From Halosimplex amylolyticum (GTDB lineage: Archaea; Halobacteriota; Halobacteria; Halobacteriales; Haloarculaceae): a DNA stretch of 64,000 nt. The notes below the pieces were generated by a model, which worked only from the letters and a program-made list of their open reading frames with translations, made no database searches and was not told the origin of the DNA. Shown one piece after another: positions 53,552 through 62,303 of the stretch (positions are counted from its first letter, which is position 1; each line of letters begins with the position of its first letter). The stretch spans positions 1-64,000 of the forward strand of contig NZ_JBLKNW010000001.1 in NCBI RefSeq assembly GCF_051414035.1, read 5' to 3'. A program made the translations under genes and the position numbers.

Positions 53552-54559
53552 TCACCGGAGCGCGTCGACCGGCACCAGCGTCACCCGCGGGTCGCCGGCG
53601 ACCGTCGCCGTGTACAGGAGCCACCGGTCACCGCAGACGAACTGCGGCCGCGGCGTCCACGCGTTGTTCCCCGGGATCGGGTCCGAGACGACTTGCTCGC
53701 GGTCGCCTCGCCTGTCGTAGACCGCGACCCGGACGGACTCGCTGTCGGGGACAGTCCCCGCTAGCAGGTCGCCGTCTCGGGTCGCGTCCGCCGCTCGCAC
53801 GGGCGTCCCCCAGACGCGCTCCCGGCGCCCCGCTTCGAGGTGCAGCAGTCCCGCGCCCCGCCCCGGCTCGACGAACCAGAGGCCCGTCCCGCCCTCGTTC
53901 CACCGGAGGTCGCCGTGGTGGTCGGGCAGCAACTTCGCGAGCGGCCGGGCGCCCAGTCCCTCGCGCGCCAGCCACGCCTCCCCGCCGACGCCGTCGGCCG
54001 CGCCCCGTGCTAGGAGCGTTAGCGACGCGTCAGAGGGGCTGAACCGGAGCGTGTCGTAGCGCCGGTCGCGGGTGTGCCAGACCGCCGTCGTCCCCTCCTC
54101 GACGGACAGGGCCGCCAGTCGCGACTCGTCGTCGGTCGCGAACACCGCACCCAACTGCTCGCCGTCGGCCGAGCGAGTCAGGCCCGCGACGGGGGTCCCC
54201 GGAACCACCGCCGTGTCGAACCGACCGACCGACCGCGGGTCCGCCGGCCGCTCCGTGTCGTGGGCGGTGACGGCGTGACCGTCGAGGACGTACGCCGTCT
54301 CCGATTCGACGTCGACCCACGGCGTCGGCCCCCCGGGCGTCGTCTCCATCGCGGGCCGGAAGGCGCCCGTCTCCACGTCGAGGACGCCCAGGGTCGGCGT
54401 CCCCTCGCCGGCGTACAGCCAGACTGATCGGTCCGTGCTGACGGGGGCGACCCGTCGGGGACCGACGCTCCGTGGCGGGTCGACGAGGCGATAGCGGTCG
54501 ATCCCCTCGCGGGGGACGTGCCGGAAGCCCGGTGCCTCCGCGGGGCCGCCGACCGTCAT
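53552..54559 (-). CDS. Beta-propeller protein (TolB/oligogalacturonate lyase-like)
   Basis: 335 residues forming repeated strand units: VWLYAGEGTPTLGVLDVETGAFRP, TAYVLDGHAVTAHDT, LGAVFATDDESRLAALSVEEGTT, SLTLLARGA, FVCGDRWLLYTATVAGDPRVTLVPVDALR. The last blade (PRPQFVCGDRWLLYT) resembles that of oligogalacturonate lyases, but the HPHP active-site motif of that family is absent (TPRP). No signal peptide, so cytoplasmic. It lies between the binding protein and the membrane cluster; a role in handling the imported compound is possible but unsupported. Confidence 0.7.
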   Translation of the reverse strand: MTVGGPAEAPGFRHVPREGIDRYRLVDPPRSVGPRRVAPVSTDRSVWLYAGEGTPTLGVLDVETGAFRPAMETTPGGPTPWVDVESETAYVLDGHAVTAHDTERPADPRSVGRFDTAVVPGTPVAGLTRSADGEQLGAVFATDDESRLAALSVEEGTTAVWHTRDRRYDTLRFSPSDASLTLLARGAADGVGGEAWLAREGLGARPLAKLLPDHHGDLRWNEGGTGLWFVEPGRGAGLLHLEAGRRERVWGTPVRAADATRDGDLLAGTVPDSESVRVAVYDRRGDREQVVSDPIPGNNAWTPRPQFVCGDRWLLYTATVAGDPRVTLVPVDALR

Positions 54560-54837
54560 CGTCCCGGCTCCTCCGTCGAACGAGCGCGTCTCATTGCCGA
54601 ACCAGAGCGGGCGAACGCGTATAAATCGCCCGCGACGACCGCGATCGCCGACGCTGCCCTGTCTGACCGCGACCGACGGCGCTCCGTGGGACCGCGGGTG
54701 ACGGCGAATGGGGCGCCGATCCGGACGCGAACCGCGGCTCAGGCGCGCTCATTCGGGACGGCGCTTCACCGTCTCTCGGTGGACTGGTCCCGTCCATCGG
54801 AAAAAACTTAAACAGTAGACCGCTCTTTCACTGTAGT
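54560..54837. other. Intergenic region with promoter of the DUF4129 operon
   Basis: 278 bp between divergent genes. ACTTAAAC at 54806-54813 is a TATA-like element 25-32 bp before the ATG at 54838. No other features seen. Confidence 0.4.
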
Positions 54838-54930
54838 ATGAGACGCGTTATCGACAGCACAATCATCGGATCGGACGGCACCGGCGTTCGACTCGATACG
54901 CTCGGTCACGGGGTTGGCGGCGTCGCATGA
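54838..54930 (+). CDS. Leader mini-ORF of the DUF4129 operon (30 codons)
   Basis: Opens with ATG at 54838, at the expected transcription start of the TATA-like ACTTAAAC, so it would be the first codon of a leaderless message. Its TGA overlaps the ATG of the DUF4129 gene (54927) as ATGA. The encoded peptide MRRVIDSTIIGSDGTGVRL… has no known relatives to my knowledge. Possible translational coupling device. Confidence 0.4.
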   Translation: MRRVIDSTIIGSDGTGVRLDTLGHGVGGVA

Positions 54931-55907
54931 GCCAGAGTGTCAGTCGAGACGTCGCGACGCCGCTGGTCGTCGCGATACTGTGTATCGTCGGGATCGGGAT
55001 GATCGCGGCGACAGTCGACACCGCCCAGACCATCGGTGGGGACGGGGACGGCGGGATCGTCGAACGACCCGGCGAGAGCGAACAGCCCGGACAGGAGAAC
55101 CCCGGCGGGCCGGGGGAGTTCGAAGGCGGCAATCCCGCGGACACCCCGGAGCGTAACGTCCTCGAGATCTCGGCGTGTATCCAGTTCCTCGACTCCATCC
55201 TCGGGACGCTCCTCGTCGCGGCGGGATTCCTGGGCGTGATCGGGCTGGTCTACTACCGGTTCAACTTCTCCGCGGCGCTGCTGACCAGCTGGGCGCTCCT
55301 CCCGCCGGTGGCGCTGGTGTACTTCCTCGGAACCAACTGCGCGACCACGGGGCCCACCACCGGGTCAGGCGGCGGCAGCAACCCCATCCCCGGCGGTGAC
55401 ACCGCGCCCGTCTCGCCGCTGACGAACGTTCCGTCCTGGGCGATCGGGCTCCTGGTCGGTCTCGTCCTCGTCGGCGCGGTGGGGGCGCTCTACCGCTCGA
55501 TGGGCGAGGAGGAGATCGTCGTCGTCGAGGACGAGACGGTCGACGACGGCCCCGACCTCGACCAGTTCGCCGCGGCGGCCGGCCGCGCGGCCGACCGCAT
55601 CGAGGAGCACAACGCCGACGTCGACAACGCGGTCTACCGCGCGTGGGTCGAGATGACCGACCTGCTCGACGTCGACGAACCGGAGATGTACACCCCCGGC
55701 GAGTTCGCGGACACGGCCATCTCGCTGGGCATGGCGGAGGACGACGTCTCGGAACTCACGCGACTGTTCAACGAGGTCCGCTACGGCGGTCGCGACGCCG
55801 CGGACCGCGAGGACCAGGCGCTCGACATCCTCCGGAGCATCGAATCGGCGTACAGCGGCGACGACCAGACCGGCGGCGACCAGTGGGAGGGCCAGAACGA
55901 TGAGTGA
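54927..55907 (+). CDS. DUF4129 domain membrane protein
   Basis: 326 residues. Membrane helices near 9-28, 90-110, 118-137 and 170-190, a Gly/Pro-rich extracellular loop between, and a cytoplasmic DUF4129 domain near the C terminus (DNAVYRAWVEMTDLLDVDEPEMYTPGEFADTAISLGMAEDDVSELTRLFNEVRYGG). In haloarchaea this gene heads a cluster with a DUF58 protein and a MoxR ATPase, which in other organisms assist maturation of von Willebrand-type proteins. Function of the archaeal cluster is unknown. Confidence 0.88.
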   Translation: MSQSVSRDVATPLVVAILCIVGIGMIAATVDTAQTIGGDGDGGIVERPGESEQPGQENPGGPGEFEGGNPADTPERNVLEISACIQFLDSILGTLLVAAGFLGVIGLVYYRFNFSAALLTSWALLPPVALVYFLGTNCATTGPTTGSGGGSNPIPGGDTAPVSPLTNVPSWAIGLLVGLVLVGAVGALYRSMGEEEIVVVEDETVDDGPDLDQFAAAAGRAADRIEEHNADVDNAVYRAWVEMTDLLDVDEPEMYTPGEFADTAISLGMAEDDVSELTRLFNEVRYGGRDAADREDQALDILRSIESAYSGDDQTGGDQWEGQNDE

Positions 55908-55974
55908 CAGTAACACGACGGCGCACGGCGCGAGGACCGACGCGGCGAACCCGGGGTGGTGCCGATGGACGTAG
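55900..55974 (+). CDS. Possible coupling mini-ORF (24 codons) between DUF4129 and DUF58 genes
   Basis: ATG 55900 lies inside the end of the DUF4129 gene and the frame ends TAG at 55974, after the ATG of the DUF58 fusion at 55965. It may only be a chance frame. Confidence 0.2.
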   Translation: MSDSNTTAHGARTDAANPGWCRWT

Positions 55975-57971
55975 ACGACCTCATCCGGTTGGCGCTGGCC
56001 GCCGTCGGGGCGGTCGTGTTCGTCCTCGGCGCGGCCACGTACGTGCTCGTCGACCCGTTCGCGGACATGCTCCCCTCGACGTTCGCAGTCGCGGCGCTCG
56101 CCGGGCTCGTCGCCTTCCTGCTGGGACTGTGGGCGGTCCGGACGGCCTACAAGGGCGGCGTCGACCAGACGGCGGTCCCGGACGTGGAACTCCCGCGGTC
56201 GTTCCCCGCCCCCGGGTCGGACCTGGACCTGACGCTCTACCGGCTGACCCACCTCCGCCAGGGGACCTCCGAGTACCGCGACCAGATACAGAGCCGCCTG
56301 GCCGAGGCCGCGGTGGCGGCCATCCGCCAGCGCGAGAACTGCACGCGCGCGCAGGCGGTCCACCAGCTCGAGGAGGGCGAGTGGACCGACAACTACCAGG
56401 CGGCCTCCTTTTTCGCCGGTGGCTCGCCCCCGAGCCAGTCCCGTCTCGACCGATGGCTCGGCGACGACGAGACGCCCTACGAGCAGTGGGTCGACACGAC
56501 CGTCGACGCCATCGCCGAGTACGCGGGCATCGAGGCGGCGACGGAACCGGAGCCGACGACCGCCGACGACGACGGCGGCCTGCTCTCGGGACTCCGCGGT
56601 GGCGACGGCGACGACGGCCCGCGCGCCCAGGCCGGCTACCGCGACCAGTACGTCGACGAGAACGCGGAACGGATCACCGACTCTATCGTCTACAACGAAC
56701 TGATCGAGACCGGCCAGTGGCGCGGGGTCACCGCCTTCGCGCTCGTGGCCGTCGGCTGGGGCGTCATCACCGCGACGCCCGCCATCGTCCTCGTGGCCGT
56801 CCTCGGCGTCGCCTTCTCGGCGTACGCTCGCGCGGCCGTGCCCCCGAAACTGGCGGCCCTGGACGTCGAGCGGGCCTTCGACGAGTCGGACGTGATCCCC
56901 GGCGACGTCGTCGAGGTGACCGTCACCGTCGAGAACACCGGCGGCTCGTTCGTTCCGGACCTGCGGCTGGTCGACCGCGTCCCCGGCAACATGCGCGTGG
57001 TCAGCGGGACGCCCCGGCTCGCGACCGCCCTCGGATCGGGCGACACCGCCACGTTCACCTACGAGGTCGTCGCCGAGCGCGGCACCCACGAGTGGCCGCT
57101 GCTGGCGATCGGCCGGGACTTCTCCGGCGCTCTCGAGCGCGAGGCGGTCGTCGACGTCGAGGGCGAACTCCGATGTATCCCCTCGCTGCGGACGACCGCC
57201 GAGATGCCCGTCCGCCAGCAGACCTCGCTGTACTCCGGCCAGGAGAACACCTCCACGGGCGGGTCCGGTCTTGAGTTCTTCGCGGTCCGGGAGTACCGCG
57301 AGAGCGACCCGATGAACCGCATCGACTGGAAGCGCCAGGCCCGCACGGGCGAACTGGCGACCATCGACTTCCGCCTGGAGCGGGCGGCCTCGCTCGTCTT
57401 CCTGTTCGACGCGCGCGACGCCTCCTACGTCGCGCCGGAACCGGGCGAACACCACGCCGTCGACCGCAGCGTCGAGGCGGCCGTCGAGGCCTTCGGCGCG
57501 CTCTCCGACCAGGGCAACATGGTCGGGCTGGCAGCGTTCGACACGGTGCCCTGCTGGCTCGCCCCGAGCGCCGGCGACGCGCACCTCGAACGCGCTCGCC
57601 GGATGTTCGCCGGCCACCCGGCCATGTCCTCGACGCCGCCCGAGGAGTCCGAGACCGAGGGCCACTACGTGGACCCGATGACTCACGTCAGGAGCCAGCT
57701 CTCGCCGGAGTCCCAGCTCGTGCTGTTCTCGCCGCTGACCGACGACTACACGGTCGAGGTCGCCCGTCGCCTCGACTCGTCGGGCCACCGGGTGACGGTC
57801 ATCAGCCCCAACCCGACCGCGAATCGGACCGTGGGCCAGCGGCTGGCCCGCATCGAACGGACCATGCGGATCGCGACGCTCCGCGAGCGGGACATCCGCG
57901 TCGTCGACTGGGACTACGACAGCATGCTCGGACTTGCACTCGACGAGGCACGACAGAGGTGGACCGTATGA
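55965..57971 (+). CDS. DUF58 protein fused to an N-terminal two-helix DUF7269-like domain
   Basis: 668 residues from ATG 55965. The first ~220 residues contain two membrane helices (15-35, 45-66) and a helical cytoplasmic region (LDLTLYRLTHLRQGTSEYRDQIQSRLAEAAVAAIRQRENCTRAQAVHQLEEGEWTDN). After a Gly/Asp linker two more helices and a typical DUF58 protein follow: DVERAFDESDVIPGDVVEVTVTVENTG, EFFAVREYRESDPMNRIDWKRQARTGELATIDFR, then a von Willebrand-like domain starting LVFLFDARDASY. In haloarchaeal clusters I recall the two parts as separate genes, so this is a fusion. The stop overlaps the next ATG. Confidence 0.9.
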   Translation: MDVDDLIRLALAAVGAVVFVLGAATYVLVDPFADMLPSTFAVAALAGLVAFLLGLWAVRTAYKGGVDQTAVPDVELPRSFPAPGSDLDLTLYRLTHLRQGTSEYRDQIQSRLAEAAVAAIRQRENCTRAQAVHQLEEGEWTDNYQAASFFAGGSPPSQSRLDRWLGDDETPYEQWVDTTVDAIAEYAGIEAATEPEPTTADDDGGLLSGLRGGDGDDGPRAQAGYRDQYVDENAERITDSIVYNELIETGQWRGVTAFALVAVGWGVITATPAIVLVAVLGVAFSAYARAAVPPKLAALDVERAFDESDVIPGDVVEVTVTVENTGGSFVPDLRLVDRVPGNMRVVSGTPRLATALGSGDTATFTYEVVAERGTHEWPLLAIGRDFSGALEREAVVDVEGELRCIPSLRTTAEMPVRQQTSLYSGQENTSTGGSGLEFFAVREYRESDPMNRIDWKRQARTGELATIDFRLERAASLVFLFDARDASYVAPEPGEHHAVDRSVEAAVEAFGALSDQGNMVGLAAFDTVPCWLAPSAGDAHLERARRMFAGHPAMSSTPPEESETEGHYVDPMTHVRSQLSPESQLVLFSPLTDDYTVEVARRLDSSGHRVTVISPNPTANRTVGQRLARIERTMRIATLRERDIRVVDWDYDSMLGLALDEARQRWTV

Positions 57972-58495
57972 GCACCGAAACCGAGGAGTTCTCGACCGTC
58001 ACGGTCGACCACTCGCCGACGAGACTCAGCTCGATCGCGGCCGTCGTCGCCGCGGTGGTCGCCGCCGTGACGAGCGCCCCCTTCGCGCTGTACGCGATCC
58101 CGCTTGGCTTCGGCGGCATCGCCGTCCTCGCGTCGGGGCTGTTCATGGGGTCGAGCCGCCTCCGCGTGACGATGGGCGCGGCCGGCCTCTTCCTCTCGGT
58201 CCTGATCGCCGGCCTGTTCGGCACCGGGCCGGAGATCCTGCTCGTCAGCGCGGCCGCGACGATCCTGGCCTGGAACTTCGGCCAGAACGCCATCAGCCTC
58301 GGCGAACAGATCGGGTCGAGTTCCCGCACCCGACGCAACGAGATCATCCACGCCTCCGCCGCGACGATCGTCGCGATGGTCGCGACCGGCGTCGGCTACG
58401 GCGTCTACCTCGTCGGGAGCGACGGGCGCCCGATGGCCGCCATCGGGATGCTCTCGCTCGCGCTCGTGTTCCTGATCTGGGCGATCCGGACCTGA
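57968..58495 (+). CDS. DUF7519-like membrane protein
   Basis: 175 residues from ATG 57968, overlapping the DUF58 stop as ATGA. Five hydrophobic segments and the motif ILAWNFGQNAISLGEQIGSSSRTRRNEIIHASAATIVAM are typical of the haloarchaeal membrane protein that sits between DUF58 and MoxR genes. Function unknown; part of the cluster. Confidence 0.8.
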   Translation: MSTETEEFSTVTVDHSPTRLSSIAAVVAAVVAAVTSAPFALYAIPLGFGGIAVLASGLFMGSSRLRVTMGAAGLFLSVLIAGLFGTGPEILLVSAAATILAWNFGQNAISLGEQIGSSSRTRRNEIIHASAATIVAMVATGVGYGVYLVGSDGRPMAAIGMLSLALVFLIWAIRT

Positions 58496-58607
58496 GCGTC
58501 GGTCGACCGCCCACACCCACTCGTCCGCCCGCCTTTTTCGCGGTTCCGTCACGATATCCGACCGACAGCGGCCGTATCGTGGTCGCTCGGGGTGCCAAGA
58601 ACCGACA

Positions 58608-58615
58608 AACATAAG
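58608..58615 (+). promoter_or_regulatory. TATA-like element of the MoxR gene
   Basis: AACATAAG, about 25-32 bp upstream of ATG 58640. Confidence 0.45.
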
Positions 58616-58639
58616 TCCGATCGCTGGGATTGGCTTGGT

Positions 58640-59614
58640 ATGAGTACGTCTACCGGAGAGTTCACCATCCAGGAGGCCAGCGAGCGTTGCGACCAGATCA
58701 TCGAGGAGATCCAGTCGGCGGTCATCGCCGACCGGGACTTCCTCGAGGAAGTCCTGCTGGCCATCCTCGCGGAGGGCCACGTCCTGCTCGAGGACGTGCC
58801 CGGGACGGGGAAGACGCTGACGGCGATGAGTTTCTCCAGCGCCTTCGGCCTCGACTTCTCGCGCATCCAGTTCACGCCGGACCTCCTGCCGAACGACGTC
58901 TCCGGGACGAACATCTACAACGAGCGGGACAACCAGTTCGAGTTCCAGCCCGGCCCCATCTTCGGCAACGTCGTCCTCGCCGACGAGATCAACCGCGCGC
59001 CGCCGAAGACCCAGGCGGCGCTGCTGGAAGCGATGCAGGAGAAGCAGGTCACCATCGAGGGCGAGACTCGCCAGCTCCCCGAGCCGTTCTTCGTGATCGC
59101 GACCCAGAACCCCGTCGAGCAGGAGGGGACCTTCCCGTTGCCGGAAGCGCAGGTCGACCGTTTCTTCGTCAAGACGTCGCTCGGCTACCCCGACGACGAG
59201 GGCGAACTCGAGATCCTGCGCCGGCGGGCCGGCCGTACCCAGTCGACTCCCGAGTCCGGCAGGGTCATGGACAGCCCCGAGGAGGTCCAGGCCCTGCAGG
59301 ACGTCGTCGAGACGGTCCAGACCGACGAGGACCTGCTCGTCTACCTCAAGGAGATCTGCCGGATGACCCGCGAAGACCACCGCGTCCGCACGGGCGTCTC
59401 CCCGCGCGGGACCCAGCGCCTGTTCGAGTGTACCCGCGCCCGCGCTGTCATCGAGGGCCGCGACTACGCGACCCCCGACGACGTGAAGAAGATCGCAAAG
59501 CCGGTCCTCTCGCACCGACTCGTGCTCACGCCCGAGGCCGAGGTCAACGACGTCGAGAAGGACGAGGTCATCCAGGAAGTCCTCGACGAAGTTCCGGTCC
59601 CGACTGTCCGTTAA
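58640..59614 (+). CDS. MoxR family AAA ATPase
   Basis: 324 residues from ATG 58640 (MSTSTGEFTIQEASE). Walker A EDVPGTGKT (residues 51-59), Walker B VVLADEINRAPPKTQAALLEAMQE, sensor 1 FFVIATQNPVEQEGTFPLPEAQVDRF and the lid domain with VSPRGTQRLFECTRARAVIEGRDYATPDDV. MoxR ATPases act as chaperones with DUF58/VWA partners; the partner genes lie immediately upstream. Own promoter as well. Confidence 0.93.
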   Translation: MSTSTGEFTIQEASERCDQIIEEIQSAVIADRDFLEEVLLAILAEGHVLLEDVPGTGKTLTAMSFSSAFGLDFSRIQFTPDLLPNDVSGTNIYNERDNQFEFQPGPIFGNVVLADEINRAPPKTQAALLEAMQEKQVTIEGETRQLPEPFFVIATQNPVEQEGTFPLPEAQVDRFFVKTSLGYPDDEGELEILRRRAGRTQSTPESGRVMDSPEEVQALQDVVETVQTDEDLLVYLKEICRMTREDHRVRTGVSPRGTQRLFECTRARAVIEGRDYATPDDVKKIAKPVLSHRLVLTPEAEVNDVEKDEVIQEVLDEVPVPTVR

Positions 59615-59705
59615 CCGCGTTCTCCCCGAACTCGCCGCCGGCGTCTGCGGCCCACTGGGCGGACTCGGCGCACCGATCCTCGTTCCGTCCCCCGATGAGT
59701 GTACA

Positions 59706-59713
59706 AGTTTAAG
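59706..59713 (+). promoter_or_regulatory. TATA-like element of the zinc-ribbon membrane protein gene
   Basis: AGTTTAAG, 25-32 bp before ATG 59738. Confidence 0.5.
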
Positions 59714-59737
59714 TCCGGGCCGTCGAATCAGGAACGT

Positions 59738-60010
59738 ATGAGCGCCGACGGTAACAAGATAGTCTGTCGACGGTGTCGCGAAACGTTCCCGATCGACGCC
59801 GAGAGCTGTCCGAACTGCGGGAAAGACGTCCGGAGCAACACGCCGTACTACGTCGGGGCGGCTCTCGGGCTCGTCCTCGTGCTCTCGGCGGTTCTGTCGA
59901 TGGGCGAACTCCTCGCGTACGGCGTCCTCGGTGCGGTCGTCGCCGTCAGCAGTGGCTACATGGTGTATCGAAAGCGCCAGCGGATCGTCGAGGAAGGCGA
60001 GTCGATCTGA
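59738..60010 (+). CDS. Zinc-ribbon membrane protein
   Basis: 90 residues from ATG 59738. CRRC and CPNCG knuckles in the first 30 residues form a zinc ribbon. Two membrane helices follow (YYVGAALGLVLVLSAVLSMGELLAYGVLGAVVAVSSGYMVY) and a short charged tail. Function unknown. Confidence 0.8.
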   Translation: MSADGNKIVCRRCRETFPIDAESCPNCGKDVRSNTPYYVGAALGLVLVLSAVLSMGELLAYGVLGAVVAVSSGYMVYRKRQRIVEEGESI

Positions 60011-60180
60011 TGCCGTCGGCCGCCGCGTTCTGATAGCCGCGATCGGATGGGCGGCGAGTCCCGCATCGTTCACGCGGCCGACCGGGGGATTCGCCGCGCT
60101 GATACCAGAGCCGAACCGCGAACTGTTCTCGGCTGACCGCCGAAATGCCGCGTTTCAGGTCCTGCGGGTGGTTACCAAAC

Positions 60181-60190
60181 CTTTTTATCC
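60181..60190 (+). promoter_or_regulatory. TATA element of the ABC permease operon
   Basis: CTTTTTATCC, 26-35 bp upstream of the ATG at 60216. CCCGGTAG just downstream of the box matches only half of the island palindrome. Confidence 0.5.
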
Positions 60191-60215
60191 CGGTAGCTTG
60201 TGCCATTCGATAGCA

Positions 60216-61235
60216 ATGGGATACCTGCGGAATCGATTACTGCAGGCAGTAATCACACTGTACAGCATCATTACTCTGGGGTTCGTGTTCATACGCATGA
60301 TGCCCGGGGACCCGACTGCGTATCTCCGGGCTGAGATCCAGCAGAACCCGGGCGCATACGGCCTGCCGCCGAACCCGACGCTGGCGGAGATAAACGAGGT
60401 CATGCAGACCCAGATGAACTACACGCCGGGACCGATCTGGGAGAAGTACATCTCCTACATGGAGGGCGCGATCCAGGGGAACTTCGGCACGTCGGTGATC
60501 GTCGATCCCGGCGCGTCGAACGTCCAGCTCATCCTGGAGGCGGCGCCGTGGACGATCTTCATCTCCTCGGCGGGACTGGTCTACGGGCTCGTCGCGGGGA
60601 TCGTCCTCGGGTCGCTGATGGCCTACTACGAGGGGACGAAGATGGACGTCGGGCTGACGGTTTCGATGCTGGCCGCCAGCTCGGTGCCCTACTACATCGT
60701 CGCCATCCTCCTGCTGTTCCTGTTCTCCTACAACCTGGAGTGGTTCCCGACGGGTGGGCGATTCAACACCGACACGGTGCCCGGGTTCAACTACCCGTTC
60801 ATCGCGGGGGTGTTCAATCACGCGGCGTTACCCATACTCTCGGGGATAACGATAGGATTCGGGGGGAACGCGCTCAGCCTGCGCGCCAACTCGATCCGGC
60901 TCCTCGGCGAGGGACACATCCGTAACGCCGAGCTGCGGGGGCTGTCGACGTACACTATCTCGACGCGCTACCTCGCGCGCAACGCGATCCTCCCGATGTA
61001 CACCGGGATCGTCCTGGGGCTGGCCGGCCTGATCGGCGGGTCGATCATCCTCGAGGAGATCTTCGTCTACCGCGGGATGGGCAAGCTGATGTACGACGCG
61101 ACGGTCCAGCGGGACTTCCCGCTGATGACGACGTCGCTCATCTTCACGACGGCCATCTTCGTCGCGGGGACGCTGATAGCCGACTTCACGTACTCGCTGA
61201 TCGATCCGCGGGCCGAGCAGTCGAGCATGGGGTGA
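60216..61235 (+). CDS. ABC transporter permease, DppB type
   Basis: 339 residues from ATG 60216. MGYLRNRLLQAVITLYSIITLGFVFIRMMPGDP is the classic start of DppB-type permeases, the periplasmic-side domain follows, and the EAA-type loop contains RANSIRLLGEGHIRNAELRGLS. Six membrane helices. It pairs with the DppC-type permease (gap of 6 bp). Substrate specificity comes from a binding protein, most likely that at 51136. Confidence 0.93.
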   Translation: MGYLRNRLLQAVITLYSIITLGFVFIRMMPGDPTAYLRAEIQQNPGAYGLPPNPTLAEINEVMQTQMNYTPGPIWEKYISYMEGAIQGNFGTSVIVDPGASNVQLILEAAPWTIFISSAGLVYGLVAGIVLGSLMAYYEGTKMDVGLTVSMLAASSVPYYIVAILLLFLFSYNLEWFPTGGRFNTDTVPGFNYPFIAGVFNHAALPILSGITIGFGGNALSLRANSIRLLGEGHIRNAELRGLSTYTISTRYLARNAILPMYTGIVLGLAGLIGGSIILEEIFVYRGMGKLMYDATVQRDFPLMTTSLIFTTAIFVAGTLIADFTYSLIDPRAEQSSMG

Positions 61236-61241
61236 TCACGA

Positions 61242-62297
61242 ATGGGAACTGGAGAACCTCCGGCCGAGAAAGACGACGAATCGCCGTTCAGATCGCAGTC
61301 CGACTACGAGGCGACCGCGATGGACGTCTACGAGGTCGTGTTCAGTCGCTGGGTCGTCGCTCCCCTGCGGGTGCTCTGGAGCGACTACCGCGGCCGATTC
61401 GGACTGCTCATCCTGACGTTCTACGTGCTCGTGGGGACGCTCGGGGTGGTCATCATCCCCGAACCGTCGGTCGACCCGATCAACCGACTCCTGAGTCCGC
61501 TCGAGCAACCGAACCTGCAGTACCTGCTGGGCAGTGACGGCGTCGGGCGCGGCCTCCTGCCGCTGATGGCCCACGCGACGCCGAAGATGCTGAAGATGAT
61601 GCTCGCGGGCGCCATCTTCGGGAACACGCTGGGGGTCGTCGTCGGGCTCGTCTCCGGGTACACCGGCGGCAACACCGACAAGATCCTCATGACGGTCACC
61701 GACGTGGTGGCGTCGATCCCGGGGCTCCCGCTGCTGCTGATCCTCGCGGCCATCATCGAGCCGCGCAACCCCTACCTGATCGGGGTCATCCTGACCGTCC
61801 AGGCGTGGGCGGGGCTGGCCCGTGGGATCCGGGCGCAGGTCCTCCCGCTCCGGAACGTCGAGTACGTCGAGGCCTCCCGGACGATGGGGCAGTCGACCTC
61901 GACCGTGCTCATGAAGCAGGTCCTCCCGGACCTGCTACCGCTGGTGACGCTGCGGTTCATGTCGACCGCTCGCTCCGTCATCTTCGCGTCCGTCGGCCTG
62001 TACTTCCTGGGCCTGCTGCCGTACACGAGCGCCAACTGGGGCGTCGTCCTCAACAGCGCCTACGAGAACTCGAACATCCTCGCCTCGTTCGAGAACGCGC
62101 ACTGGCTGCTCGTGCCGGCCCTGACCATCGCGCTGTTGACCTTCGGGCTGACGCTGCTCGCGCAGGCGTTCGACCAGGTCTTCAACCCGCGGGTGCGGGC
62201 CAGACACGAGGCGCGCAAGCGGGGCGACGTGGAAGAGGAGATCGACGAAACCGACATCGACGACAGCGGTGTCTCGCAGATGGGATTCCAGCAGTGA
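61242..62297 (+). CDS. ABC transporter permease, DppC type
   Basis: 351 residues. Six membrane helices, the DppC-type hallmark VLWSDYRGRFGLLILTFYVLVG, and the EAA loop RNVEYVEASRTMGQSTSTVLMKQVLPDLLPLVTLRFM. Acidic C-terminal tail. Second membrane subunit of the importer; 6 bp before the ATPase gene. Confidence 0.93.
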   Translation: MGTGEPPAEKDDESPFRSQSDYEATAMDVYEVVFSRWVVAPLRVLWSDYRGRFGLLILTFYVLVGTLGVVIIPEPSVDPINRLLSPLEQPNLQYLLGSDGVGRGLLPLMAHATPKMLKMMLAGAIFGNTLGVVVGLVSGYTGGNTDKILMTVTDVVASIPGLPLLLILAAIIEPRNPYLIGVILTVQAWAGLARGIRAQVLPLRNVEYVEASRTMGQSTSTVLMKQVLPDLLPLVTLRFMSTARSVIFASVGLYFLGLLPYTSANWGVVLNSAYENSNILASFENAHWLLVPALTIALLTFGLTLLAQAFDQVFNPRVRARHEARKRGDVEEEIDETDIDDSGVSQMGFQQ

Positions 62298-62303
62298 TCA
62301 CAC

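Noticed and set aside
55365..57788. Long minus-strand frame across the DUF4129/DUF58 genes
   Set aside because: Shadow of the real genes on the other strand; no motif and no plausible promoter.
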